Assembly: GCA_017517305.1 (NCBI GenBank)
Contig: JAFWZV010000015.1
Coordinates: forward strand, 62,001 to 126,000
Direction: 5' to 3'
Source: Lachnospiraceae bacterium
GTDB taxonomy: Bacteria; Bacillota; Clostridia; Lachnospirales; Lachnospiraceae
DNA length: 64,000 nt
Each line of letters opens with the position of its first letter. The first letter of the stretch is position 1. Under the pieces are notes generated by a model. That model ran no database searches, was not told where the DNA came from, and saw only the letters and a list, made by a program, of their open reading frames with translations. Shown piece by piece: positions 34,953-43,995 of the stretch. The translations under genes and the position numbers were made by a program.

Positions 34953-37565
34953 TTATTCTTCCTTTTTCCCAAACTCTCCGTATTCCTTCTTCTTAAGTAC
35001 CTTTTCTATCTCACTAAGTACCTTCTTATATGATACTATAAGTTCATTGTGATATTCTGTCACATAATCAAATTTTTCATCTTTTATAGCCATTTCATGA
35101 GATTTTGCTGTATCAGAAAGTCTGTCCGCTCCAATATTAGCAGCCGAACTCTTTAATGAATGAGCTTCTACCCCATATTTTTGGTAATCGCCATCTGTAA
35201 GAAGCTTTTCTAGGTGAACTACCTTTTGATTACCATCCACGTAAAATGTATTGATTAAATCTAGGTAGCTCTTTAAATCTCCATCATTACGCTTTACTGC
35301 TTCTCTTAGATTTATACCCTCCATAAAGATTCCAGCCAACTCGTCCTCTGATACCTTATCCTCTTGCACAAGCTGAGTGGAATACTTTTTCTTAGATGGA
35401 GCAATCCATTTTCCAAGAATTTCATGAAGCTGCACTCTCTCAAATGGCTTTGCCAAGAAATCCTGGAAGCCGTTGCTAAGGTACATTTCCTTTGCACCCT
35501 CTATAGCATTTGCAGTTAAGGCTATAACCACTGTGTTGTTGTTAAGCTCACTTTCTGAGCGTATTATACGTGTGGCCTCAACACCATCCATCTCTGGCAT
35601 CATATGATCCATAAGAATCATATCATACTGATTCTCCTTAGCTAATTCTATGGCTTTCTTGCCACTATCAGCCTCGTGAATATCAAACTTATATTCTGTC
35701 ATCATTTTAACAACAACCTTACGATTAATGATGTTATCATCCACAACAAGCACTCGAAGACCTTGGCACTCAAACATTCTCATATCCGTTTTCTTAAGTG
35801 CCTCTCTGGTAATCGGATTATCCTTAATGGTATCTCTTGTTACCACCTTCTGAATTATAACCACTGTAAAGGTTGTTCCCTTGCCATACTCACTTTCAAC
35901 CTGGATTTCACCATCCATAAGCTGAACAAGATTCTTTGTAATAGCTAGTCCAAGTCCAGTACCCTCCACCTTACGATTTATGTTCATATCAAGCTGCTGG
36001 AAGGACTCGTAAATATGATCTAAATCCTCTTCCTTAATACCAATACCCGTGTCCTTAACCTGAAAGCACATTCTGTAGTTCTCATCATCCAAGAATTCGC
36101 CCCAAGCCTTCAAGCTAACACTTCCCTGCCTAGTAAACTTTAAAGCATTATTGAGAAGGTTAATAAGCACCTGTCTTATCCTTCCTTCATCACCATTTAA
36201 CTGATAAGGCATATCCTGAGCTAGGTCTACATTCACCTTTAACCCTTTTTGCGCAGCGGCTACCTTAATCATGTTCAAGGTATCCTGTACAAGAATCTGC
36301 ACATAGTAATCACTATTAATAAGCTCCATCTTTCCTGCCTCAACCTTGGACAAGTCAAGAATATCATTGATTATACCCAAGAGATTAAGAGCAGCTGACT
36401 TTATATCGCAGGCAAAATCATACATCTTTCTACCACGACTCTCCTCGATAATAAGCTCACTTAAACCAACTATAGCATTCATAGGTGTTCTAATCTCATG
36501 GGACATGTTCGCCAAGAACTGAGTCTTTGCATGGTTAGCTGCCTCCGCCTTCTCTCTCATAAGATTAACACTCTTAATATATTTTACTGTATCTGTAACG
36601 TCAGTAAATAGTATAGTGTAACCACGAACATCACCATCAACATCCTTAAGTCTACTAATATGACCCTCATAATTTCTGCCATCTACTATAAATTCATTCT
36701 TGTCCTCCTCAACCAGAACCTGTAGAGGAAATTCTGATATTTCTCCAATAGTTTTATACTCTGATATCCCAGGAAAGACCTTTGCAGCAGTTTCATTATA
36801 ACTGATTACCTTGAAATACTCATCTAAGGTTATAACTCCATCATTCAATGCCTGAAGAACATTATTCGCCGCAGCCTTGGTAAGGTTGTAATCCTTACGA
36901 TTCCACACGAATATAGTCATTATAGAAAGCATAGTTGCCATAGTTACAGGGGTTGGATCATAGCTATTGAAGAAGCCCAAGGTATAAATTACGAATACTA
37001 AGAAGGCTATAAAGCTACCTCCAATTATCATAAATAGATTCCTTCGTTTTTTCTTCTCTTTTTCCTTTCTAACACTGTCAAACAAGGTCCATGCCACAAC
37101 TCCCCATGGAATTACTACTGCTATTATACAATGGAAGTAAAATAATGGTCCATATTCTAATACAAGACGATAATTAAAGTCTACCACCTCAAAATCTATA
37201 GACTTATAGAAAAATGTATGCATAGGTGTAGTCCATACCATTATTACGCCAACTAATGCAAAAATCAAAAGAGTTCGTTCAAAAAAACTTCTTTCCTTAC
37301 GTCCACAATAATGTCTTATGAACATCATATAAAAGATTGCAACCACAGAAGAGCCCAAATATTCAAATTTTACTGCAATCATAGCTTCTTCCTTAGTTTT
37401 CGAAAATAGTTCAAGAAGATAGCCTGAACTATGTACCAACTCAGCTATCATAAAATAACTAAGAAGCTTTTGACCATATGTAGCCTCTCCCCTAAACATT
37501 ACTATAAGCGAACTTAATACCATAAAGATAGAAAGCACGTGCATTGCAATCATAACATCAAACAT
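34953..37565 (-). CDS. Hybrid sensor histidine kinase (7TM-PAS-HisKA-HATPase-REC-HPt)
   Basis: This 870-residue membrane kinase has all phosphorelay steps in one chain. Seven hydrophobic helices (about 1-225) resemble the histidine-kinase 7TM sensor domain. A PAS domain follows (about 235-325), then HisKA with FLANMSHEIRTPMNAI, an ATPase domain with NLLNNALKFT, DTGIGI and GTGLGLAI, a receiver domain with VVDDN and LMDHMMPEMDG, and a C-terminal HPt domain with AHSLKSSAANIG. All phospho-residues are present. The final response regulator is not encoded next to it, so its target is unknown. The start has GGGAG 6 bp upstream. Confidence 0.92.
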   Translation of the reverse strand: MFDVMIAMHVLSIFMVLSSLIVMFRGEATYGQKLLSYFMIAELVHSSGYLLELFSKTKEEAMIAVKFEYLGSSVVAIFYMMFIRHYCGRKERSFFERTLLIFALVGVIMVWTTPMHTFFYKSIDFEVVDFNYRLVLEYGPLFYFHCIIAVVIPWGVVAWTLFDSVRKEKEKKKRRNLFMIIGGSFIAFLVFVIYTLGFFNSYDPTPVTMATMLSIMTIFVWNRKDYNLTKAAANNVLQALNDGVITLDEYFKVISYNETAAKVFPGISEYKTIGEISEFPLQVLVEEDKNEFIVDGRNYEGHISRLKDVDGDVRGYTILFTDVTDTVKYIKSVNLMREKAEAANHAKTQFLANMSHEIRTPMNAIVGLSELIIEESRGRKMYDFACDIKSAALNLLGIINDILDLSKVEAGKMELINSDYYVQILVQDTLNMIKVAAAQKGLKVNVDLAQDMPYQLNGDEGRIRQVLINLLNNALKFTRQGSVSLKAWGEFLDDENYRMCFQVKDTGIGIKEEDLDHIYESFQQLDMNINRKVEGTGLGLAITKNLVQLMDGEIQVESEYGKGTTFTVVIIQKVVTRDTIKDNPITREALKKTDMRMFECQGLRVLVVDDNIINRKVVVKMMTEYKFDIHEADSGKKAIELAKENQYDMILMDHMMPEMDGVEATRIIRSESELNNNTVVIALTANAIEGAKEMYLSNGFQDFLAKPFERVQLHEILGKWIAPSKKKYSTQLVQEDKVSEDELAGIFMEGINLREAVKRNDGDLKSYLDLINTFYVDGNQKVVHLEKLLTDGDYQKYGVEAHSLKSSAANIGADRLSDTAKSHEMAIKDEKFDYVTEYHNELIVSYKKVLSEIEKVLKKKEYGEFGKKEE

Positions 37566-37591
37566 AACAAACTCCCTTTATATAAACAACG

Positions 37592-37619
37592 AAAGGGGAA
37601 GAATTACTTCCCCTTTTTT
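37592..37619. terminator. Hairpin between mntP and the hybrid kinase gene
   Basis: AAGGGGAAG pairs with CTTCCCCTT with a T-run on the plus strand and a shorter one on the minus strand. It probably ends the mntP transcript before the kinase gene. Confidence 0.55.
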
Positions 37620-37717
37620 CATATCAGTAACCCAATAATATTATATCAAAAAATCGGATTATTACAATGTTTCTCAAGACTTTAAGAGTTACCTAAAGGT
37701 TACCTTTTTATCTATAG

Positions 37718-38278
37718 CTAACCTATTATTTCCAAGTGTTCTAATAGTATCTTTGCTCCAATGATTATTAGAACTATACCCCCTGCAATCTCAGCCTTTG
37801 ATTTGTATTTTGCTCCGAACACACTTCCTATCTTTACACCTATGGCAGATAGCATAAAAGTGATTACTCCAATAAATATTACAGACCACACTATTGATAC
37901 TCTAAGAAATGCAAAGGATACACCAACTGCTAAAGCATCTATACTAGTAGCCACCGCCAATACAAACATACACTTTGGATCCATGCAAGCATCCATCTCA
38001 TCCTCTTCCTGGGAGGCTTCCTTAATCATGCTTACACCAATTATAGCTAACAACACAAATGCAATCCAATGATCTACAGCCTCAATCCTATCTGCGAACA
38101 AGCTTCCAACAAAGTATCCTATAGCTGGCATAAGTGCCTGAAATCCACCAAACCAAAGTCCTGCTATTGCCATATGCTTCATTTTGATTTTACCAAGAGA
38201 TAATCCCTTGCATATGGATACTGCAAATGCATCCATAGCTAGTCCCACAGCAACTATAAATAGCTCTAATAATCCCAT
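37718..38278 (-). CDS. mntP: Manganese efflux pump MntP
   Basis: MntP exports Mn(II). The 186-residue protein has six hydrophobic helices arranged as two repeats, with the family motifs [15 protein letters not shown] at the N-terminus and [16 protein letters not shown] in the second half. The helix aspartates needed for transport are kept. GGAGG lies before the start. No riboswitch was seen on its own strand. It is divergent from a cation exchanger controlled by a manganese riboswitch, which supports a shared role in manganese homeostasis. Confidence 0.92.
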   Translation of the reverse strand: MGLLELFIVAVGLAMDAFAVSICKGLSLGKIKMKHMAIAGLWFGGFQALMPAIGYFVGSLFADRIEAVDHWIAFVLLAIIGVSMIKEASQEEDEMDACMDPKCMFVLAVATSIDALAVGVSFAFLRVSIVWSVIFIGVITFMLSAIGVKIGSVFGAKYKSKAEIAGGIVLIIIGAKILLEHLEIIG

Positions 38279-38481
38279 ATTATCCTCCGTATAAAGTGTA
38301 ATTAATCACTACCAAATTTCAAATCAATATTGACATCATACCAAATATATACAAAATCAACAAGCATATCTTACATCAAGAATTATTTACATTCTGTGTA
38401 CCTGTTTGTTATCCAAATCTTAACCAAATCTAAACCATCATAGAATTGAATTAAATGTCAAATTATGCTACCATTTTTCTT

Positions 38482-38565
38482 AGTAAGAAGGGAGTAGTAA
38501 GCGCATATTTATGCGTTGTAATGGTCGTCATCACGACTTGTTTTAGTCCGGTCATTACACTTACT
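38482..38565 (+). promoter_or_regulatory. yybP-ykoY manganese riboswitch controlling the cation exchanger
   Basis: The conserved aptamer parts are present in order: AGTAAG (P1), GGGAGTAG, a hairpin GCGCATA/TATGCGT, GTAATG (P2), CGTCATCACG, a short hairpin (GACT/AGTC), CCGG, CATTAC (P2') and CTTACT (P1'). This matches the two-legged yybP-ykoY fold, in which the GGGAGUAG and CGUCAU loops meet at the Mn(II) site. A terminator follows directly, so manganese binding should allow read-through into the exchanger gene. Confidence 0.88.
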
Positions 38566-38579
38566 TTCACGTATGTTAC

Positions 38580-38628
38580 GAGACTTTTACTGCATTATTT
38601 GTTGTGCAGAAAAGTCTTTATTTTTTTT
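38580..38628 (+). terminator. Riboswitch-controlled terminator
   Basis: AGACTTTTACTGCA pairs with TGTGCAGAAAAGTCT and is followed by a run of eight T bases. It lies between the manganese aptamer and the exchanger gene and is the expected expression platform. Confidence 0.85.
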
Positions 38629-38707
38629 GCCACAATGCTGAGCATACATGGATTCTGATATGCCAGCACAGTACACAAAATTATTATTTTAAAGGGAGGA
38701 CGTCATT

Positions 38708-39625
38708 ATGATGTACTTATTGTTGATTGTCGGCTTTGCTTTACTTGTAAAGGGTGCTGACATGTTCGTAGATGGTTCTTCATCCATCGCAGGAATCCTT
38801 AAGGTTCCATCACTTATTATCGGTCTTACAATTGTTGCTATGGGAACTAGTGCCCCCGAAGCATCAGTTAGTATCACTGCAGGTCTTGCAGGAAATGCAG
38901 ACATTTCTTTAGGAAATGTAGTTGGTTCAAATATCTTTAATGTTCTTATGGTTGTTGGCCTTTGTGCCATCATATTCCCAGCAGAAACTCCAAAGGATAT
39001 TATGAAGCGTGATGTATGGTGGAACATAGCAGCAAGTGTTGGCTTACTTGTCCTTATCATAGACGGAAAGCTTAGTCGCTTAGATGGTGTTATTTTGTTA
39101 ATAGCCTTTGTTACATATATCGGTATTATGATTAGAAGTGCGCTAAAGAATAGAGTGGAAGGAGATGACCAAGAAATTATGTCCCTTCCTAAAAGTATAA
39201 TCTTCGCAATCATAGGCTTAGCTATGATTATCGGCGGAGGCAACCTGGTAGTTAACAACGCCAAGGAAATTGCCATGGCTTGGGGTATGAGTGAGGCCTT
39301 AGTTGGTCTTACCATCGTAGCTATTGGTACTTCCCTTCCAGAGCTTGTGACCTCAGTTACAGCAGCCAAAAAGGGAGACTCTGGAATTTCTCTAGGTAAC
39401 GCAATCGGCTCAGACCTTTTCAATATTATGTTCATCCTTGGTATAGCAGCTGTACTTGCACCAATCACAGTTGCACCAGAGCTTATAATCGACACAATCA
39501 TCGTAATTGCAGTAGCAGTGCTTATCACTATCTTCTGTAAGACATCAACCAAAATCAATCGCGTAGAAGGTATCATCATGCTACTTGGATACATCATCTA
39601 CACAGCCTACATCATAATGAGATAA
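38708..39625 (+). CDS. CaCA-family cation exchanger (YrbG-like), probable Mn/Ca efflux
   Basis: This 305-residue membrane protein has ten hydrophobic segments in two inverted halves. Each half has an alpha-repeat: MGTSAPEASVS with GNVVGSNIFN in the first, and GTSLPELVTS with GNAIGSDLFN in the second. These acidic motifs bind the cation in Na/Ca exchangers. GGAGG lies 8 bp before ATGATG. The upstream manganese riboswitch points to manganese export, probably alongside calcium. The exact ions are inference. Confidence 0.88.
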   Translation: MMYLLLIVGFALLVKGADMFVDGSSSIAGILKVPSLIIGLTIVAMGTSAPEASVSITAGLAGNADISLGNVVGSNIFNVLMVVGLCAIIFPAETPKDIMKRDVWWNIAASVGLLVLIIDGKLSRLDGVILLIAFVTYIGIMIRSALKNRVEGDDQEIMSLPKSIIFAIIGLAMIIGGGNLVVNNAKEIAMAWGMSEALVGLTIVAIGTSLPELVTSVTAAKKGDSGISLGNAIGSDLFNIMFILGIAAVLAPITVAPELIIDTIIVIAVAVLITIFCKTSTKINRVEGIIMLLGYIIYTAYIIMR

Positions 39626-39661
39626 TCTACATTATCAAAAGCAGAAAAGGTAGTCAAACAT

Positions 39662-39702
39662 AATGAAAAGGAGATGCAAATTTTTTGCATCTCCTTTTCA
39701 TT
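39662..39702. terminator. Bidirectional terminator between convergent genes
   Basis: AATGAAAAGGAGATGCAAA pairs perfectly with TTTGCATCTCCTTTTCATT. It sits between the exchanger stop (39625) and the chemoreceptor stop (39724) and can serve both. Confidence 0.8.
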
Positions 39703-39723
39703 ATTACTTCTAAATAATATTGA

Positions 39724-41652
39724 TTACACTCCTGCCACAAGCTCGTCCATCATCTGCTTAATGTTACCAGCGATGTCCATTACGTTAGTGGAGGATGCTG
39801 CAATTTCCTCTGTTGAAGCTGCAAGGTTCTGTGTTCTGTCACAAACCTTTGCAACAACCTCGAGAAGGTTGTTAGCCTCTGCGTTAATTGCACGCATAGC
39901 CTTCTCTATCTTCTCCTGGCCTTGGTTAGAGCTTTCAACTGTTTCTCGTGAACTCTTAGCAAGATCGTTAATTTCTGTTGCTACTACCGCGAAGCCTCTA
40001 CCTGCCTCACCTGCACGAGCTGCCTCTATGGAAGCATTTAATGCAAGCAGGTTAGTCTTGGAGGATATAGCAACTACCTGATTATTGTTATCTCTAAGCT
40101 CTGAAAGGAGATCATAAATCTCTGTGAGTGAGGTTTCAAGGTTCTGGCAGAATTCTGTAACAGTCTGAATCTCCTCTGAGATACCAGTGCTTTCTGCTGC
40201 ATTAGAGTTATTTCCAGACTCCATATTCTCAACTGCCACATTAAGTCCTTCGAACTCAAGGTTAATGCTTTCAACGGCTGCCACAATACCAGCCTTCTGA
40301 GCGTTAATCTCATCCATAAGAACTGATATTTCAGCTCTCTCCTTATCAGCTAAATCCTTAATAAAGTGGATACAGTTTTCCTTAACATTAAAGCCATTAT
40401 GTATAGCTGTAGCCATCATCTTACAATTCTCGTATCCACAGCATGAACAGTCAATATGTCTCTTCTCATCTGTGTCCTTACCCATATCATCAAAGATTGC
40501 ATCAAGCTCCGCTCTAGATGGCTCCTCATACTTAACGCTCTGTGAACGATCAGTATATCTTCTAATAAAGTCATCAAGATTAAGGTTTTCAAACTGCTTA
40601 TTTAACCACTTTAATCTGTCCTCTGGCTTAAGCATCTTGCCCCAAGGATCCTTCTTAGCATCCTTAGTTACCTTCTTACGCTCCTCACGAATCTTAAGCA
40701 TCTCGTATAATGGATCCTCAGTTTCGTTCTTAAAGCTCTCTGTAGCTGTACCATAGAGACAGCCCTCACCACAGTTAAGTGCATCTATAAAGAGGTATGG
40801 GGTCATACTCTTTGCAATTCTGTCCTTATTCTTCTCAAGGTAGTGATACATATGCTTCTCACCCTCAACCTGACGGATAAGAACACTGTCACCACAGAAC
40901 CAGTAAACATTCTCCTTAAGTCCACCTGGCATAGGATAGATTGAACCAAGACCGTAATCAATCTCATCTGAGCAAGGAGCACCTGTAAGGTTGTTCTTTC
41001 TGATGTATTTCATAAGATGGTCAAAGGTAACATTATATGAAATATAACCGTCACAATTTGGATCATCAATTTCCATCTTCTTAGCAATACATGGACTAAT
41101 AAAGGCAAGCTTATCTGTAACTCCCATATACTTCTTAGCGTAAATAGCACCACACATCATAGGGCTATGAACAGGGAAAAGCTTTGGAATAAGCTCTGGT
41201 ATGTATCTCTCAATATAGCCAACTACTGCCGGACATGGCTGTGATATACCACCTGTAAAATTGTACTTAGTTACATAGTTAAGATATCCCCAAGTAGTGA
41301 TATCTGCCGCAAAGGAAATACTGATAATTCTATTAACTCCTGCTGCCTTAAGAGCACCAAGAACTCTCTCGTACTCGTTAGGATAATTTGCCTTAAAGGC
41401 AGGAGCTACAAGAATAGAAATTCTCTCTCCTCTTCTAAGGGCTTCGAAGAATGCTTCAGTGTCATCATTAAACTCTCTTGCATCATGCTTACACACATCA
41501 AAGCATGCACCACAGGCAACACACTTGTCACCATCTACCTGGATTTTTGAAATTCCGTCTTCCTCAACATAAATATTAGCTCCCATACAGCTACAGGTAC
41601 TGATACACTTGTTACATCCAACGCAATTGTCATTAGTATATACTAAAGACAT
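39724..41652 (-). CDS. [FeFe]-hydrogenase-like sensor fused to a methyl-accepting chemotaxis domain
   Basis: The 642-residue soluble protein has three main parts. Residues 5-60 hold two 4Fe-4S motifs ([11 protein letters not shown] and [11 protein letters not shown]). The region 75-380 is an [FeFe]-hydrogenase large-subunit domain with altered H-cluster motifs: QPCPAVV (for TSCCPxW), [10 protein letters not shown] (close to MPCxxKxxE) and [10 protein letters not shown] (for ExMxCxxGC). A further Fe-S motif follows near 405 (CSCCGYENC). The C-terminus (about 450-640) is a coiled coil ending in an MCP signalling tip ([20 protein letters not shown]). There is no membrane helix. It probably senses hydrogen or redox state and signals to CheA/CheW. 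The start at 41652 was chosen because AGGAGG precedes it. Confidence 0.87.
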   Translation of the reverse strand: MSLVYTNDNCVGCNKCISTCSCMGANIYVEEDGISKIQVDGDKCVACGACFDVCKHDAREFNDDTEAFFEALRRGERISILVAPAFKANYPNEYERVLGALKAAGVNRIISISFAADITTWGYLNYVTKYNFTGGISQPCPAVVGYIERYIPELIPKLFPVHSPMMCGAIYAKKYMGVTDKLAFISPCIAKKMEIDDPNCDGYISYNVTFDHLMKYIRKNNLTGAPCSDEIDYGLGSIYPMPGGLKENVYWFCGDSVLIRQVEGEKHMYHYLEKNKDRIAKSMTPYLFIDALNCGEGCLYGTATESFKNETEDPLYEMLKIREERKKVTKDAKKDPWGKMLKPEDRLKWLNKQFENLNLDDFIRRYTDRSQSVKYEEPSRAELDAIFDDMGKDTDEKRHIDCSCCGYENCKMMATAIHNGFNVKENCIHFIKDLADKERAEISVLMDEINAQKAGIVAAVESINLEFEGLNVAVENMESGNNSNAAESTGISEEIQTVTEFCQNLETSLTEIYDLLSELRDNNNQVVAISSKTNLLALNASIEAARAGEAGRGFAVVATEINDLAKSSRETVESSNQGQEKIEKAMRAINAEANNLLEVVAKVCDRTQNLAASTEEIAASSTNVMDIAGNIKQMMDELVAGV

Positions 41653-41798
41653 ATAACCCCTCCTATCTTTTGTTATCACCGATAACATTATTTATATTTC
41701 ATAACTTTATCGTTATAAATTATCTAATTAAATTGTACTAATCTTCTACAAGCATCTTCCTTGTCTAAATATGCCTACAAGAAATTCCATACCGCTTA

Positions 41799-42626
41799 TT
41801 AGCACTGTTCAATAGCATCCATTAGCTCATCTAACCACTGGCCTTCAAAATCTTCTATAGCACCAGCATCCACCTGTTCTCTAAGCTTCTTCTCCATAGG
41901 CAGCTTAGCTACATGCTTAATCCCATAATTACTTGCCAATTCTTCAATATTGCTCTCACCGTAGATGTAATGCTTCTCCTGACATTTATCGCAGATAAAG
42001 TAGGACATATTTTCAACTATACCAACAATAGGTACGTTCATCATCTCCGCCATCTTAACTGCCTTCTCAACTATCATAGATACCAAATCCTGTGGTGAGG
42101 TAACAATCACTATTCCATCTATAGGAAGCGACTGAAATACTGTAAGCGGAACATCACCTGTTCCCGGTGGACAATCCACAAACATTATATCCACGTCCTG
42201 CCACATAACCTCACTCCAAAACTGTTTTACAGTTCCTGCAAGTATCGGTCCTCTCCATATAACAGGCTTGGTTTCATCATCTAGTAGCAGGTTAATAGAT
42301 ATCATCTCTATACCTGTTTTAGTTGCTACTGGAAATATAGCCTCATCAGTAACCAATGCCTTCTGGTCAATCTTAAAGGTCTTGGGTATAGATGGTCCTG
42401 TAATATCCGCATCTATTATAGCTGTCTCATTACCTCTTCTTCTGGAAAGTACTGAAAGTAGGGATGTAACCATGGACTTTCCTACGCCACCCTTACCACT
42501 AACTACAGCTATTACCTTCTTAATATTTGAAAACTGGTTTGCAGGAATCTCTAAGCTTTGAGCTGTTCTGTCCTTACAACCACTTACCTTACATGTCTCA
42601 CAATTATGTGTACAACCTTCACTCAT
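41799..42626 (-). CDS. mrp: Mrp/NBP35-type Fe-S cluster carrier ATPase
   Basis: This 275-residue ParA-like P-loop protein delivers iron-sulfur clusters. It has N-terminal cysteines (CTHNCETC), the deviant Walker A SGKGGVGKS, the Mrp signature DADITGPSIPK, DCPPGTGDVP, and a late CDKC pair for bridging clusters between monomers. The start at 42626 (MSEGCTHNC) was preferred to 42644 because AGAGG precedes it. It lies next to an Fe-S-rich hydrogenase-like sensor, a possible client. Confidence 0.88.
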   Translation of the reverse strand: MSEGCTHNCETCKVSGCKDRTAQSLEIPANQFSNIKKVIAVVSGKGGVGKSMVTSLLSVLSRRRGNETAIIDADITGPSIPKTFKIDQKALVTDEAIFPVATKTGIEMISINLLLDDETKPVIWRGPILAGTVKQFWSEVMWQDVDIMFVDCPPGTGDVPLTVFQSLPIDGIVIVTSPQDLVSMIVEKAVKMAEMMNVPIVGIVENMSYFICDKCQEKHYIYGESNIEELASNYGIKHVAKLPMEKKLREQVDAGAIEDFEGQWLDELMDAIEQC

Positions 42627-42743
42627 GTCTATACCTCTAGTCATATTATTTATATATCAAATAATAAATGTACGCCCTTATATTTTACACCTTTTGATAA
42701 AATTTATCAAGAAATATAGTGCAAAACACAGAAAAACGCAGAA

Positions 42744-42771
42744 AAAACCAGCTATTATAGCTGTTTTTTTC
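42744..42771 (-). terminator. Terminator after the G1P dehydrogenase-like gene
   Basis: ACAGCTA pairs with TAGCTGG on the minus strand and is followed by TTTTTT. It lies 12 bp after the stop at 42783. Confidence 0.7.
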
Positions 42772-42782
42772 ATAAATACCCC

Positions 42783-43835
42783 TTATTTCAATATTTCTTT
42801 TAATCTTTCATCAGTATAAAGCAATTCCTTGGCCATCTGTCTATACTTTTCCTCATGCAAATACACATGCCTGTGAGGTTTAATGGAAGGTGCCATATCT
42901 ATTGCCGCCTCATAGTCAGCTCTCTTAATATCCAGAGTTTTCACATAATCCCAGAAGCCTGTATCTGTAAATATCTTATCAACTCGAACATATCTATGGT
43001 CATGTACCTTAGCCATAATATATGTGGCAATTCCCACCTGCACTCCATGAAGCTGAGGATTCTCAAGCATCTTGTCTAAGGCATGGGAGATTAAATGCTC
43101 GCTTCCACTAGTAGGTGCTGAAGAGCCTGCAATTTCATTTGCCAGTCCACTCATAGCAAGAGAGTCAACTAACTCTCTTAAGAATAAATCCTCGTGTATA
43201 TCTGAAAATGGAGTTCTAACAAAGCTATTCACTGCCTTCTTAGCCACCATAACTGCAAAATCATTTACAGTTGTATAACCCATCTTATCCTCGTACTGCC
43301 AATCGTAAATGGCAGTAATCTTAGACACCAAATCACCTATTCCAGAATATAAGAATCTATCTGGCGCACTTTTAAGCACATCTGTGTCCACTATAATTCC
43401 ATAAGCAAGCTTGGCAGGAACTGAGTTTCTTCTACCATTGACAATAAGTGACGCAGAGGCCGATGCAAAGCCATCTGTAGAGGAAGAAGTAGGAACACTT
43501 ATAAATGGTAGCTTCCTAAGATATCCCATATACTTTGCCGCATCTATTACCTTTCCTCCTCCAATTCCAATCACAGCTTCTGTCTTCACATCTAGAGAAA
43601 AAGCAATATCTATTATGTGGTCTATATCCACAGTATCAAGCTCGCAATATTGAAGCACCTTCACCCCCGATTCCTCAAAGGACTTCATAACCTGACTACC
43701 AAACATGTCTATAAGTCCATTTCCAAAATACACCACCACATTATCTAAACCACAGTTTTTAAGATATGAACCGATATTCCCTAACACCCCACTGCCTATC
43801 TTAAGTATGGTTGGTATTCCTATCTGACTGCTCAT
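42783..43835 (-). CDS. Glycerol-1-phosphate dehydrogenase-like enzyme (EgsA/AraM family)
   Basis: This 350-residue iron-type alcohol-dehydrogenase-fold protein matches bacterial sn-glycerol-1-phosphate dehydrogenases. It has the nucleotide motif GIGGGKVIDAAKY, PTSSSTDGFASASASL, SGIGDLVSK, SGSEHLISHALD with a metal-binding histidine, and LHGVQVGIAT with another. It should reduce dihydroxyacetone phosphate to glycerol 1-phosphate using NAD(P)H and Zn or Ni. In bacteria the product's use is unclear. Other members of the fold act on glycerol or alcohols, so substrate is not certain. Confidence 0.82.
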   Translation of the reverse strand: MSSQIGIPTILKIGSGVLGNIGSYLKNCGLDNVVVYFGNGLIDMFGSQVMKSFEESGVKVLQYCELDTVDIDHIIDIAFSLDVKTEAVIGIGGGKVIDAAKYMGYLRKLPFISVPTSSSTDGFASASASLIVNGRRNSVPAKLAYGIIVDTDVLKSAPDRFLYSGIGDLVSKITAIYDWQYEDKMGYTTVNDFAVMVAKKAVNSFVRTPFSDIHEDLFLRELVDSLAMSGLANEIAGSSAPTSGSEHLISHALDKMLENPQLHGVQVGIATYIMAKVHDHRYVRVDKIFTDTGFWDYVKTLDIKRADYEAAIDMAPSIKPHRHVYLHEEKYRQMAKELLYTDERLKEILK

Positions 43836-43911
43836 ATTTTTCCTCCTCCAAATAATATATTAATTACATTTTCGCATTTTAATCCATGCTAATAGCTAAA
43901 CATTCTAAAAG

Positions 43912-43960
43912 CAAAAAACATAGAATAATATGGTTATTTTACCACATTATTCTATGTTTT
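43912..43960 (-). terminator. Terminator after the repeat-rich membrane protein
   Basis: ACATAGAATAATGTGG pairs with CCATATTATTCTATGT on the minus strand, followed by TTTTTTGCTTTT. It lies about 36 bp after the stop at 43996. Confidence 0.72.
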
Positions 43961-43995
43961 ATCAATTTATCTATATTATATTTATAAATAACTTA

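Noticed and set aside
38279-38481. A manganese riboswitch directed at mntP
   Set aside because: The minus strand before mntP lacks the GGGAGTAG and CGTCAT loops; the aptamer here is on the plus strand only.
38689-39597. Long open frame on the minus strand opposite the CaCA exchanger
   Set aside because: It is exactly antisense to a well-supported membrane protein; its composition is an Ile/Thr/Ser shadow, and it has no ribosome-binding site.
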